Shown here: positions 29,381 through 45,300 of the stretch, in pieces
Layout: each line of letters starts with the position of its first letter
Position numbering within the stretch: the stretch's first letter is position 1
Assembly (NCBI RefSeq): GCF_023856365.1
Contig: NW_026042717.1
Span: 48,412 to 112,411, forward strand
Direction: 5' to 3'
DNA from: Brienomyrus brachyistius
Taxonomy: Eukaryota > Chordata > Actinopteri > Osteoglossiformes > Mormyridae
Length of the DNA stretch: 64,000 nucleotides
Made by a program: the position numbers and the translations under genes
The notes under the pieces: model-generated
Databases searched by the model: none
Told to the model about the DNA's origin: nothing
What the model saw: only the letters and a program-made list of their open reading frames with translations

Positions 29381-31460
29381 CTCGCTATGCTAATATGCTA
29401 ATATGCTAATATGCTAATATGCTATGCTAATATGCTAATATGCTAATATGTTAATATGCTAATATGTTAATATGCTAATACGCTAATATGCTATGCTAAT
29501 ATGCTAATTTGCTAATATGCTAATATGCTATGCTAATATGCTAATATGTTAATATGCTAATATGCTATGCTAATATGTTAATATGCTAATATGCTAATAT
29601 GCTATGTTAATACGCTAATATGCTAATATGCTAATATGCTAATATGCTAATATGCTAACATGCTATGCTAATATGCTAATATGCTAATATGCTAATATGC
29701 TAATATGCTATGCTAATATGCTAATATACTAATATGCTAATATGCTATGCTAATATGCTATGCTAATATGCTATGCTAATACGCTAACACGCTATGCTAA
29801 TATGCTAATATGCTAATATGCTATGCTAATATGCTAATATGCTATGTTAATATGCTAATATGCTATGCTAATATGCTAATATGCTAATATGCTAATATGC
29901 TAATATGATATGCTAATATGCTATGCTAATATGCTATGCTAATACGCTAACACGCTATGCTAATATGCTAATATGCTATGCTAATATGCTAATATGCTAA
30001 TATGCTATGCTAATATGCTAATACGCTATCACGCTATGCTAATATGCTAATATGCTATGCTAATATGCTAATATGCTAATATGCTATGCTAATATGCTTA
30101 TATGCTAATATGCTAATATGCTATGCTAATATGCTAATATGCTAATACGCTAATATGCTAATATGCTATGCTAATATGCTAATATGCTAATACGCTAACA
30201 CGCTATGCTAATATGCTAATATGCTATGCTAATATGCTATGCTAATATGCTATGCTAATACGCTAACACGCTATGCTAATATGCTAATATGCTAATATGT
30301 TAATATGCTAATATGCTAATATGCTAATATGCTATGCTAATATGCTAATATGCTAATATGCTAATATGCTAATATGCTATGTTAATATGCTAATATGCTA
30401 ATATGCTAATATGCTAATATGCTATGCTAATATGCTAATATGCTAATATGCTAATATGCTAATACGCTAACACGCTATGCTAATATGCTAATATGTTATG
30501 CTAATATACTAATATGCTAATTTGCTAATATGCTAATATGCTATGCTAATATGCTAATATGCTAATATGCTAATATGCTAATATGCTAATATGCTAATAT
30601 GCTATGCTAATATGCTAATATGCTAATACGCTAACACGCTATGCTAATATGCTAATATGCTAATATGCTAATATGCTAATATGCTATGCTAATATGCTAA
30701 TATGCTAATATAATATGCTAATATGCTAATATGCTAATATGCTATGCTAATATGCTAATATGCTAATATGCTAATATGCTAATACGCTAACTCGCTATGC
30801 TAATATGCTAATATGCTAATATGCTAATATGCTAATATGCTATGCTAATATGCTAATATGCTAATATGTTAATATGCTAATATGTTAATATGCTAATACG
30901 CTAATATGCTATGCTAATATGCTAATATGCTAATATGCTAATATGCTATGCTAATATGCTAATATGTTAATATGCTAATATGCTATGCTAATATGTTAAT
31001 ATGCTAACATGCTAATATGCTATGTTAATACGCTAATATGCTAATATGCTAATATGCTAATATGCTAACATGCTATGCTAATATACTAATATGCTAATAT
31101 GCTAATATGCTAATATGCTAATATGCTATGCTAATATGCCAATATACTAATATGCTAATATGCTATGCTAATATGCTATGCTAATATGCTATGCTAATAC
31201 GCTAACACGCTATGCTAATATGCTAATATGCTAATATGCTAATATGCTATGCTAATATGCTAATATGCTATGTTAATATGCTAATATGCTATGCTAATAT
31301 GCTAATATGCTAATATGCTAATATGCTAATATGATATGCTAATATGCTATGCTAATATGCTATGCTAATACGCTAACACGCTATGCTAATATGCTAATAT
31401 GCTATGCTAATATGCTAATATGCTAATATGCTATGCTAATATGCTAATACGCTATCACGC
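29381..31460 (+). repeat. 1.41-kb module with CTAACTCG and CTATCACG markers
   Basis: CTCGC (29381, 30791) and ATCACG (30028, 31454) recur 1410 and 1426 bp apart, defining a tandem pair. The same doublet is found in the second 18.57-kb copy (47944/49358, 48584/50029) and again near the right end (60412/61825, 61053/62498) with intervals of 1413-1445 bp. These two variants are restricted to the right half of the window and are always in this order. Confidence 0.75.
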
Positions 31461-32532
31461 TATGCTAATATGCTAATATGCTATGCTAATATGCTAATAT
31501 GCTAATATGCTATGCTAATATGCTTATATGCTAATATGCTAATATGCTATGCTAATATGCTAATATGCTAATACGCTAATATGCTAATATGCTATGCTAA
31601 TATGCTAATATGCTAATACGCTAACACGCTATGCTAATATGCTAATATGCTAATATGCTATGCTAATATGCTATGCTAATATGCTATGCTAATACGCTAA
31701 CACGCTATGCTAATATGCTAATATGCTAATATGTTAATATACTAATATGCTAATATGCTAATATGCTATGCTAATATGCTAATATGCTAATATGCTAATA
31801 TGCTAATATGCTATGTTAATATGCTAATATGCTAATATGCTAATATGCTATGCTAATATGCTAATATGCTAATATGCTAATATGCTAATACGCTAACACG
31901 CTATGCTAATATGCTAATATGCTATGCTAATATGCTAATATACTAATATGCTAATATGCTATGCTAATATGCTAATATGCTAATATGCTAATATGCTAAT
32001 ATGCTAATATGCTAATACGCTAATATGCTAACACGCTATGCTAATATGCTAATATGCTAATATGCTAATATGCTATGCTAATATGCTAATATGCTAATAC
32101 ACTAACACGCTATGCTAATATGCTAATATGCTAATATGCTAATATGCTATGCTAATATGCTAATATGCTAATATGCTAATATGCTAATGTTAATATGCTA
32201 ATATGCTATGCTAATATGCTAATATGCTAATACGCTAATATGCTAACATGCTATGCTAATATGCTAATATGCTAATATGCTAATATGCTATGCTAATATG
32301 CTAATATGCTAATATGCTATGCTAATATGCTAATATGCTAATATGTTAATATGCTAATATGCTATGCTAATATGCTAATATACTAATATGCTAATATGCT
32401 ATGCTAATACGCTATGCTAACACGATATGCTAATATGCTAATATGCTAATATGCTATGCTAATATGCTAATATGCTAATACGCTAACACGCTATGCTAAT
32501 ATGCTAATATGCTAATATGCTATGCTAATATG

Positions 32533-34270
32533 CTAATTTGCTATGCTAATATACTAATATGCTAATATGCTAATATGCTAATATACTATGCTAATATACT
32601 ATGCTAATATACTATGCTAATATGCTAATATGCTAATATGCTATGCTAATATACTATGCTAATATGCTAATATGCTAATATGCTAATACACTAACACGCT
32701 ATGCTAATATGTTAATATGCTAATATGCTATGCTAATATGCTAATATGTTAATATGCTAATATGCTATGCTAATATGCTAATATGCTAATATGCTAATAT
32801 GCTAATATGCTAATATGCTAATATGCTAATATGCTAATATGCTAATACGCTAACATGCTAACACGCTATGCTAATATGCTAATATGTTAATATGCTAATA
32901 CGCTAATATGCTATGCTAATATGCTAATATGCTAATATGCTAATATGCTAATATGCTAATATGTTAATATGCTAATATGCTATGCTAATATGTTAATATG
33001 CTAATATGCTAATATGCTATGTTAATACGCTAATATGCTAATATGCTAATATGCTAATATGCTAATATGCTAACATGCTATGCTAATATGCTAATATGCT
33101 AATATGCTAATATGCTAATATGCTATGCTAATATGCTAATATACTAATATGCTAATATGCTAATGTACTATGCTAATACGCTAATATGCTAACACGCTAT
33201 GCTAATATGCTAATATGCTAATATGCTAATACGTTAATATGCTAACATGCTATGCTAATATGCTAATATGCTAATATGCTAATATGCTAATATGTTAATA
33301 TGCTAATACTCTAATATGTTAACACGCTATGCTAATATGCTAATATGCTAATATGCTAATATACTAATATGCTATGCTAATATGCTAATATGCTAATACG
33401 CTAACACGCTATGCTAATATGCTAATATGCTAATATGCTATGCTAATATGCTAATTTGCTATGCTAATATACTAATATGCTAATATGCTAATATGCTAAT
33501 ATACTATGCTAATATACTATGCTAATATACTATGCTAATATGCTAATATGCTAATATGCTATGCTAATATGCTATGCTAATATGCTAATATGCTAATATG
33601 CTAATACACTAACACGCTATGCTAATATGTTAATATGCTAATATGCTATGCTAATATGCTAATATGTTAATATGCTAATATGCTATGCTAATATGCTAAT
33701 ATGCTAATATGCTAATATGCTAATATGCTAATATGCTAATATGCTAATATGCTAATACGCTAACATGCTAACACGCTATGCTAATATGCTAATATGCTAA
33801 TATGCTAATATGCTAATATGCTATGCTAATATGCTAATATGCTAATACGCTAACACGCTATGCTAATATGCTATGCTAATATGCTAATATGCTAATATAA
33901 TAATATGCTAATATGCTAATATGCTATGCTAATATGCTAATATGCTAATATGCTAATATGCTAATACGCTAACTCGCTATGCTAATATGCTAATATGCTA
34001 ATATGCTAATATGCTATGCTAATATGCTAATATGCTAATATGTTAATATGCTAATATGTTAATATGCTAATACGCTAATATGCTATGCTAATATGCTAAT
34101 ATGCTAATATGCTAATATGCTATGCTAATATGCTAATATGTTAATATGCTAATATGCTATGCTAATATGTTAATATGCTAATATGCTAATATGCTATGTT
34201 AATACGCTAATATGCTAATATGCTAATATGTTAATATGCTAATATGCTAACATGCTATGCTAATATGCTA
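32533..34270 (+). repeat. 0.92-kb tandem duplication
   Basis: CTAATTTG (32533/33451), triple TATACTATG (32582/33500), ACACTAACACG (32688/33606) and CTAACATG (32850/33760) repeat with an offset of 910-918 bp. The doublet is retained in the second 18.57-kb copy (51680/52600, offset 920). Between the two lies the rare CTAATACT, CTAATATG, TTAACACG series at about 33304 (counterpart about 52404). The right edge is approximate. Confidence 0.7.
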
Positions 34271-37200
34271 ATATGCTAATATGCTAATATGCTAATATGC
34301 TAATATGCTATGCTAATATGCTAATATACTAATATGCTAATATGCTATGCTAATATGCTATGCTAATATGCTATGCTAATACGCTAACACGCTATGCTAA
34401 TATGCTAATATGCTAATATGCTAATATGCTATGCTAATATGCTAATATGCTATGTTAATATGCTAATATGCTATGCTAATATGCTAATATGCTAATATGC
34501 TAATATGCTAATATGCTAATATGATATGCTAATATGCTATGCTAATATGCTATGCTAATACGCTAACACGCTATGCTAATATGCTAATATGCTATGCTAA
34601 TATGCTAATATGCTAATATGCTATGCTAATATGCTAATACGCTATCACGCTATGCTAATATGCTAATATGCTAATATGCTATGCTAATATGCTAATATGC
34701 TAATATGCTATGCTAATATGCTTATATGCTAATATGCTAATATGCTATGCTAATATGCTAATATGCTAATACGCTAATATGCTAATATGCTATGCTAATA
34801 TGCTAATATGCTAATACGCTAACACGCTATGCTAATATGCTAATATGCTAATATGCTATGCTAATATGCTATGCTAATATGCTATGCTAATATGCTATGC
34901 TAATATGCTATGCTAATATGCTATGCTAATACGCTAACACGCTATGCTAATATGCTAATATGCTAATATGTTAATATGCTAATATGCTAATATGCTAATA
35001 TGCTAATATGCTATGCTAATATGCTAATATGCTAATATGCTAATATGCTAATATGCTATGTTAATATGCTAATATGCTAATATGCTAATATGCTAATATG
35101 CTATGCTAATATGCTAATATGCTAATATGCTAATATGCTAATATGCTAATATGCTAATATGCTAATACGCTAACACGCTATGCTAATATGCTAATATGCT
35201 AACATGCTAATATGCTAACATACTAATATGCTAATATGCTAATTTGCTAATATGCTAATATGCTATGCTAATATGCTAATATGCTAATATGCTAATATGC
35301 TAATATGCTATGCTAATATGCTAATATGCTAATATGCTAATATGCTAATATGCTATGCTAATATGCTAATATGCTAATATGCTAATATGCTATGCTAATA
35401 TGCTAATATGCTAATACGCTAACACGCTATGCTAATATGCTAATATGCTAATATGCTAATATGCTAATATGCCATGCTAATATGCTATGCTAATATGCTA
35501 ATATGCTAATATGCTAATATGCTATGCTAATATGCTAATATGCTAATATGCTAATATGCTAATATGCTATGCTAATATGCTAATATGCTAATATGCTAAT
35601 ATGCTAATATGCTATGCTAATATGCTAATATGCTAATATGCTAATATGCTATGCTAATATGCTATGGTAATATGCTAATATGCTAATATGCTAATACGCT
35701 AACACGCTATGCTAATATGCTATGCTAATATGCTATGCTAATATGCTATGCTAATATGCTAATATGCTAATATACTATGCTAATATGCTAATATGCTAAT
35801 TTGCTAATATGCTATTCTAATATAATATGCTAATATGCTAATATGCTATGCTAATATACTAATATGCTAATACGTTAACATGCTATGCTAATATGCTAAT
35901 ATGCTAATATGCTAATATGTTATGCTAATATGCTATGCTAATATGCTAATATGCTAATATGCTAATATGCTATACTAATATGCTAATATGCTAATACGCT
36001 AACACGTTATACTATGCTAATATGCTAATATGCTAATATGCTAATATGCTATGTTAATATGCTAATATGCTAATATGCTAATATGCTATGCTAATATGCT
36101 AATATGCTAATACGCTAACACGCTGCTAATATGCTAATATGCTAATATGCTAATATGCTATGCTAATATGCTAATATGCTAATATGCTATGCTAATATGC
36201 TAATATGCTAATATGCTAATATGCTATGCTAATATGCTAATATGCTAATATGCTAACACGCTATGCTAATATGCTATGCTAATATGCTAATATGCTTAAA
36301 TGCTATGCTAATATGCTAACATGCTAATATGCTAACATGCTAATATGCTAATATGCTAATTTGCTAATATGCTAATATGCTATGCTAATATGCTATGCTA
36401 ATATGCTAATATGCTAATATGCTAATATGCTAATATGCTATGCTAATATGCTAATATGCTAATATGCTAATATGGTAATATGCTATGCTAATATGCTAAT
36501 ATGCTAATATGCTAATATGCTATGCTAATATGCTAATATATTAATATGCTAATATTGCTAATATGCTAATATGCTAATATGCTAATATGCTAATATGCTA
36601 ATACGCTAATATGCTAACACGCTATGCTAATATGCTAATATGCTAATATGCTAATATGCTATGCTAATATGCTAATATGCTATTATGCTAATACGCTAAC
36701 ACGCTATGCTAACATGCTAATATGCTAATATGCTAATATGCTATGCTAATATGCTAATATGCTAATATGCTAATATGCTAATATGCTAATATGCTATGCT
36801 AATATGCTAATACGCTAATATGCTAACATGCTATGCTAATATGCTAATATGCTAATATGCTATGCTAATATGCTAATATGCTAATACGCTAACACGCTAT
36901 GCAAATATGCTAATATGCTAATATGCTATGCTAATATGCTAATTGCTAATATGCTAATATGCTCATATGCTAATATACTATGCTAATATGCTAATATGCT
37001 AATATGCTATGCTAATATGCTAATATGCTAATATGCTAATATGCTAATATGCTAATATGCTATGCTAATACGCTAATATGCTAACACGTTATGCTATATG
37101 CTAATATGCTAATATGCTATGCTAATATGCTAATATGCTATGCTAATATGCTAATATGCTAATATGCTAATATGCTAACACGATATGCTAATATGCTAAT

Positions 37201-40200
37201 ATGCTAATATGCTAATATGCTAACAACGCTATGCTAAATATGCTAATATGCTAATATGCTAATATGTTAATAGCTAATATGCTAATATGCTAATATGCTA
37301 ATATGCTATGCTAATTTGCTAATATGTTAATATGCTAATGCGCTAATATGCTAACACGCTATGCTAATATGCTAATATGCTAATATGCTAATATGCTATG
37401 CTAATATGCTAATATGCTAATACGCTAATATGCTAACACGCTATGCTAATATGCTAATATGCTAATATGCTAATATGCTAATATGCTATGCTAATTTGCT
37501 AATATGCTAATGTGCTAATATGTTAATATGCTAACACGCTATGCTAATATGCTAATATGCTAATACGCTAATATGCTAACACGCTATGTTAATATGCTAA
37601 TATGCTAATATGCTAATATGCTAATATGCTATGCTAATTTGCTAATATGCTAATGTGCTAATGTGCTAATATGTTAATATGCTAACACGCTATGCTAATA
37701 TGCTAATATGCTAATATGCTAATATGCTATGCTAATATGCTAATATATTAATATGCTAATATGCTAATATGCTATGCTAATATGCTAATATGCTAATATG
37801 CTAATATGCTATGCTAATATGCTATGTTAATATGCTAATATGCTATGCTAATATGTTAATATGCTAATATGCTAATATGCTAATATGTTAATTCTCTAAT
37901 ATGCTAATATGCTAATATGCTAATATGCTAACATGCTATGCTAATATGCTAATATGCTAATATGCTAATATGCTAATATGCTATGCTAATATGCTAATAT
38001 ACTAATATGCTAATATGCTATGCTAATATGCTAATATGCTAATACGCTAACACGCTATGCTAATATGCTAATATGCTAATATGCTATGCTAATATGCTAA
38101 TATGCTAATATGCTAATACGCTAACACGCTATGCTAATATGCTAATATGCTAATATGCTAATATGCTAATATGCTAATATGCTATTGCTAATATGCTAAT
38201 ATGCTAATATGCTAATATGCTAATATGCTATGCTAATATGCTAATATGCTATGCTAATATGTTAATATGCTAATATGCTAATATGCTAATATGCTATGTT
38301 AATATGCTAAATATGGTAATATGCTAATATGCTATGCTAATATGCTAATATGCTAATACGCTAACCACGCTATGCTAATATGCTAATATGCTATGCTAAT
38401 ATGCTAATATGCTAATATGCTATGCTAATATACTAATATGCTAATATGCTAATATGCTATGCTAATATGCTATGTTAATATGCTAATATGCTATGCTAAT
38501 ATGCTAATATGCTAATACGCTAACACGCTATGCTAATATGCTAATATGCTAATATGCTAATATGCTATGCTAATATGTTAATATGCTAATATGCTAATAT
38601 GCTAATATGCTAATATGCTATGCTAATATGCTAATATGCTAACACGCTATGCTAATATGCTAATATGCTAATATGCTAATATGCTAATACGCTAATATGC
38701 TAACACGTTATGCTAATATGCTAATATGCTAATATGCTAATATGCTAATATGCTATGCTAATATGCTAATATGCTAATACGCTAACACGCTATGCTAATA
38801 TGCTATGCTAATATGCTAATATGCTAATATACTATGCTAATATGCTAATATGCTAATATGCTAATATGCTATGCTAATATGCTAATATGCTAATACGCTA
38901 ATATGCTATGCTAATATGCTAATATGCTAATACGCTAACCACGCTATGCTAATATGCTAATATGCTAATATGCTAATATGCTAATATGCTATGCTAATAT
39001 GCTATGCTAATATGCTAATATGCTAATATGCTAATATGCTAATATGCTATGCTAATATGCTTAATATGCTAATATGCTATGCTAATATGCTAATATGCTA
39101 ATATGCTATACTAATATGCTAATATGCTAATATGCTAATATGCTATGCTAATATGCTATGCTAATATGCTAATATGCTAATATGCTAATATGCTATGCTA
39201 ATATGCTATGCTAATATGCTATGGTAATATGCTAATATGCTAATACGCTAACACGCTATGCTAATATGCTATGCTAATATGCTATGCTAATATGCTAATA
39301 TGCTAATATGCTAATATACTATGCTAATATGCTAATATGCTAATATGCTAATATGCTAATATGCTATGCTAATATGCTAATATGCTAATATGCTATGCTA
39401 ATATGCTAATATGCTAATATGTTAATATGCTAACACGCTATGCTAATATGCTAATATGCTATGCTAATATGGTAATATGCTTATATGCTATGCTAATATA
39501 CTAATATGTTAATATGCTAATATGCTAATATGCTATGCTAATATGCTAATATGCTAATATGCTAATATGCTAATATGCTATGCTAATATGCTAATATGCT
39601 AATATGCTAATATGCTAATATGCTAATATGCTATGCTAATATGTTAATATGCTAATATGCTAATATGCTAATATGCTATGCTAATATGCTAATATGCTAA
39701 TATGCTAATACGCTAACACGCTATGCTAATATGCTAATATACTAATATGCTAATATGCTATGCTAATATGCTATGCTAATATGCTATGCTAATATGCTAT
39801 GTTAATATGCTAATATGCTAATATGCTAATATGCTAATATACTATGCTAATATGCTAATATGCTAATATGCTAATATGCTAATATGCTATGCTAATATGC
39901 TATGCTAATATGCTAATATGCTAATATGCTAATATGCTATGCTAATATGCTAATATGCTAATATGCTAATACGCTAACGACCTTATACTATGCTAATATG
40001 CTAATATGCTAATATGCTAATATGCTATGTTAATATGCTAATATGCTAATATGCTAATATGCTAATATGCTAATATGCTATGCTAATATGCTAATATGCT
40101 AATACGCTAACACGCTATGCTAATATGCTAATATGCTAATATGCTAATATGCTAATATGCTATGCTAATATGCTAATATGCTAATATGCTAATATGCTAT

Positions 40201-42086
40201 GCTAATATGCTAATATGCTAATATGCTATGCTAATATGCTAATATGCTAATATGCTAATATACTAATATGCTAATATGCTATGCTAATATGCTAATATGC
40301 TAATATGCTAATATGCTAACACGCTATGCTAATATGCTATGCTAATATGCTAATATGCTTAAATGCTATGCTAATATGCTAACATGCTAATATGCTAACA
40401 TGCTAATATGCTAATATGCTAATTTGCTAATATGCTAATATGCTATGCTAATATGCTATGCTAATATGCTAATATGCTAAGCTAATATGCTATGCTAATA
40501 TGCCAATATGCTAATATGCTAATATGCTATGTTAATATGCTAATATGCTAATACGCTAATATGCTAACATGCTATGCTAATATGCTAATATGCTAATATG
40601 CTAATATGCTATGCTAATATGCTATGCTAATACCCTAACACGCTATGCTAATATGCTAATATGCTATGCTAATATGCTAATATGCTAATATGCTAATATA
40701 CTATGCTAATATGCTAATATGCTAATATGCTATGCTAATATACTAATATGCTAATATGCTAATATGCTATGCTAATACGCTAATATGCTAACACGCTATG
40801 CTAATATGCTAATATGCTAATATGCTATGCTAATATGCTAATATGCTAATATGCTAATATGCTAATATGCTAATATGCTAACACGATATGCTAATATGCT
40901 AATATGCTAATATGCTAATATGCTAACACGCTATGCTAATATGCTAATATGCTAATTTGCTAATATGCTAATATGTTAATAAGCTAATATACTAATATGC
41001 TAATATGCTAATATGCTAATATGCTAATATGCTAATATGCTATGCTAATTTGCTAATATGCTAATATGCTAATATGCTAATATGCTAACACGCTATGCTA
41101 ATATGCTAATATGCTAATATGCTAATATGCTAATATGCTATGCTAATATGCTAATATGCTAATATGCTATGCTAATATGCTAATATGCTAATACGCTAAC
41201 ACGCTATGCTAATATGCTAATATGCTAATATGTTAATATGCTATGCTAATATGCTATGCTAATACGCTAACACGTTATGCTAATATGCTAATATGCTAAT
41301 ATGTTAATATGCTAATATGTTAATATGCTCATATGCTAATATGCTAATATGCTATGTTAATATGCTAATATGCTAATACGCTAATATGCTAACATGCTAT
41401 GCTAATATGCTAATATGCTAATATGCTAATATGCTATGCTAATATGCTATGCTAATACCCTAACACGCTATGCTAATATGCTAATATGCTATGCTAATAT
41501 GCTAATATGCTAATATGCTAATATACTATGCTAATATGCTAATATGCTAATATGCTATGCTAATATACTAATATGGCTAATATGCTAATATGCTATGCTA
41601 ATACGCTAATATGCTAACACGCTATGCTAATATGCTAATATGCTAATATGCTATGCTAATATGCTATGCTAATATGCTAATATGCTAATATGCTAATATG
41701 CTAACACGATATGCTAATATGCTAATATGCTAATATGCTAATATGCTAACACGCTATGCTAATATGCTAATATGCTAATATGCTAATATGCTAATATGTT
41801 AATAAGCTAATATACTAATATGCTAATATGCTAATATGCTAATATGCTAATATGCTAATATGCTATGCTAATTTGCTAATATGCTAATATGCTAATATGC
41901 TAATATGCTAACACGCTATGCTAATATGCTAATATGCTAATATGCTAATATGCTAATATGCTATGCTAATATGCTAATATGCTAATATGCTATGCTAATA
42001 TGCTAATATGCTAATACGCTAACACGCTATGCTAATATGCTAATATGCTAATATGTTAATATGCTATGCTAATATGCTATGCTAAT

Positions 42087-42300
42087 ACGCTAACACGTTA
42101 TGCTAATATGCTAATATGCTATGTTAATATGCTAATATGTTAATCTATGCTAATATGCTAATATGCTAATATGTTAATATGCTATGCTAATATGCTATGC
42201 TAATACGCTAACACGTTATGCTAATATGCTAATATGCTATGTTAATATGCTTAATATGTTAATATGCTACTAATATGCTAATATGCTAATGCTAATCTTG
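42087..42300 (+). repeat. 118-bp duplication private to copy 2
   Basis: The series ACGCTAACACGTTATG occurs at 42087 and again at 42205, each preceded by CTATG, CTAATATG, CTATG and followed by a TTAATATG variant. Copy 1 of the large unit has it once at the equivalent place (about 23520). The second repeat is followed at once by irregular units (42251-42300), with lost or gained bases such as CTACTAATATG and CTAATCTTG. Confidence 0.65.
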
Positions 42301-45300
42301 CTAATATGCTAATATGCGAATATGCTAATATGCTATTGCTAATACTACTATGCTAATATGCTAATATGCTAATATGCTATATGCTAATATGCTAATATGC
42401 TAATATGCTATGCTAATATGCTAATATGCTAATTATGCTGCTTATATGCTATGCTAATATGCTAATATGCTAATATGCTTATATGCTATGTTAATATGCT
42501 AATATGCTAATATGCTAATATGCTATGTTAATATGCTAATTGCTAATATGCTAATATGCTATGCTAATATGCTAATATGCTAATATGCTATATGCTAATA
42601 CGCTAACACGCTATGCTAATATGCTAATATGCTATGCTAATATGCTATGCTAATATGCTAATATACTAATATGCTAATTTGCTAACATGCTAATATGCTA
42701 TGCTAATATGCTAATATGCTAATATGCTAATATGCTAATATGCTAATATGCTAATCGCTAATATGCTAACACGCTATGCTAATATGCTAATATGCTAATA
42801 TGCTAATATGCTATGCTAATATGCTAATATGCTAAAACGCTAACACGCTATGCTAATATGCTAATATGCTAATATGCTAATATGCTATGCTATGCTAATA
42901 TGCTAATATGCTAATATGCTAATATGCTAATATGCTAATGTTAATATGCTAATATGCTATGCTAATATGCTAATATGCTAATACGCTAATATGCTAACAT
43001 GCTATGCTAATATGCTAATATGCTAATATGCTAATATGCTAATATGCTATGCTAATATGCTAATATGCTAATATGCTAATATGCTATGCTAATATGCTAA
43101 TATGTTAATATGCTAATATGCTATGCTAATATGCTAATATACTAATATGCTAATATGCTATGCTAATACGCTATGCTAACACGATATGCTAATATGCTAA
43201 TATGCTAAAATGCTAATACGCTAATACGCTAATATGCTAACACGCTATGCTAATATGCTAATATGCTAATATGCTAATATGCTATGCTAATATGCTAATA
43301 TGCTAATATGCTAATATGCTAATATGCTAATATGCTAATATACTATGCTAATATACTATGCTAATATGCTAATATGCTATGTTAATATGCTAATATGCTA
43401 TGCTAATATGCTAATATGCTAATACACTAACACGCTATGCTAATATGTTAATATGCTAATATGCTATGCTAATATGCTAATATGCTAATATGCTAATATG
43501 CTATGCTAAGCTAATATGCTAATATGCTAAGTAATTGCTAATACGCTAATACGCTAATATGCTAACACGCTATGCTAATATGCTAATATGCTAATATGCT
43601 AATATGCTAATATACTATGCTAATATGCTAATATGCTAATACGCTAATACGCTATGCTAATATGCTAATATGCTAATATGCTAATATGCTATGCTAATAT
43701 GCTAATATGCTAATATGCTAATATGCTAATATGCTATGCTAATATGCTAATATGCTAATATGCTAATATGCTAACACGCTAATGCTAATATGCTAATATG
43801 CTAATATGCTAATATGCTAATACGCTAATATGCTAACACGCTATGCTAATATGCTAATATGCTAATATGCTAATATGCTATGCTAATATGCTAATATGCT
43901 AATACGCTAACACGCTATGCTAATATGCTATGCTAATATGCTAATATACTATGCTAATATGCTAATATGCTAATATGCTAATATGCTAATATGCTAATAT
44001 GCTAATATGCTAATATGCTGCTAATATGCTAATATGCTATATGCTATGCTAATATGCTAATATGCTAATATGCTAATATGCTAATATGCTAGCTAATGCT
44101 AATATGCTAATACGCTAACACGCTATGCTAATATGCTAATATGCTAATATGCTAATATGCTAATATGCTAATATGCTATGCTAATATGCTATGCTAATAT
44201 GTTAATATGCTAATATGCTAATATGCTATACTATATGCTAATATGCTAATATGCTATGCTAATATGCTAATATGCTAATATGCTATGCTAATATGCTAAA
44301 ATGCTTATATGCTAATATGCTATGCTAATATGCTAATATGCTAATATGCTAATATGCTATGCTAATATGCTATATTAATATGCTAATATGCTAATAACAC
44401 GCTATGCTAATATGCTATGCTATATGCTATGCTAATATGCTATGCTAATATGCTAATATGCTAATATGCTATATATGCTAATATGCTAATATGCTAATAT
44501 GCTAATATGCTATGCTAATATGCTAATATGCTAATATGCTAATATGCTATGCTAATATGCTAATATGCTAATATGTTAATAGCTAACACGCTATGCTAAT
44601 ATGCTAATATGCTATGCTAATATGGTAATTAATGCTAATATACTATATGTTAATATGCTAATATCTATGCTAATATGCTAATATGCTATAGCTAATATGC
44701 TATGCTAATATGCTAATATGCTAATATGCTAATATGCTATGCTAATATGTTAATATGCTAATATGCTAATATGCTAATATGCTATTGCTAATATGCTAAT
44801 ATGCTAATATGCTAATACGCTAACACGCTATGCTAATATGCTAATATACTAATATGCTAATATGCTATGCTAATATGCTATGCTAATATGCTATGCTAAT
44901 ATGCTATGTTAATATGCTAATATGCTAATATGCTAATATGCTAATAGCTATGCTAATATGTTAATATGCTAATATGCTAATATGCTAATATGCTATGCTA
45001 ATATGCTAATATGCTAATATGCTAATACGCTAACCACGCTATGCTAATATGCTAATATACTAATATGCTAATATGCTATGCTAATATGCTATGCTAATAT
45101 GCTATGCTAATATGCTATGCTAATATGCTAATATGTTAATATGCTAATTACTATGCTAAATGCTAATATGCTAATATGCTAATATGCTAATGCTAATATG
45201 CCTAATATGCTATGCTAATATGCTATATGCTAATACGTTAACACGCTATGCTAATATGCTAATATGCTAATATGCTAATATGTTATGCTAATATGCTATG

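Larger units (their letters stand above)
16632..35200 (+). repeat. 18.57-kb higher-order repeat, copy 1
   Basis: This is a large tandem unit defined by comparison with 35201-54170. Shared landmarks, copy 1 then copy 2: AACATGCTAA 16632/35201; GCCATG 16939/35471; CTATTCT 17272/35812; CGCTGCT 17589/36121; TTAAATGC 17764/36296 and 21751/40359; CTCT 19346/37894; AAATATGG 19747/38309; CCC 22038/40633 and 22892/41458; CTAAAACG 24131/42832; CTAAAATGCTT 25641/44296; ACACCTTATAC 26760/45381; TATGCGAA 26811/45432; CTCGC 29381/47944; ATCACG 30028/48584. Offsets stay between 18.53 and 18.70 kb over this range. The copy is almost entirely in clean 8/5 register. It contains no gene and no unique sequence. 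Confidence 0.85.
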
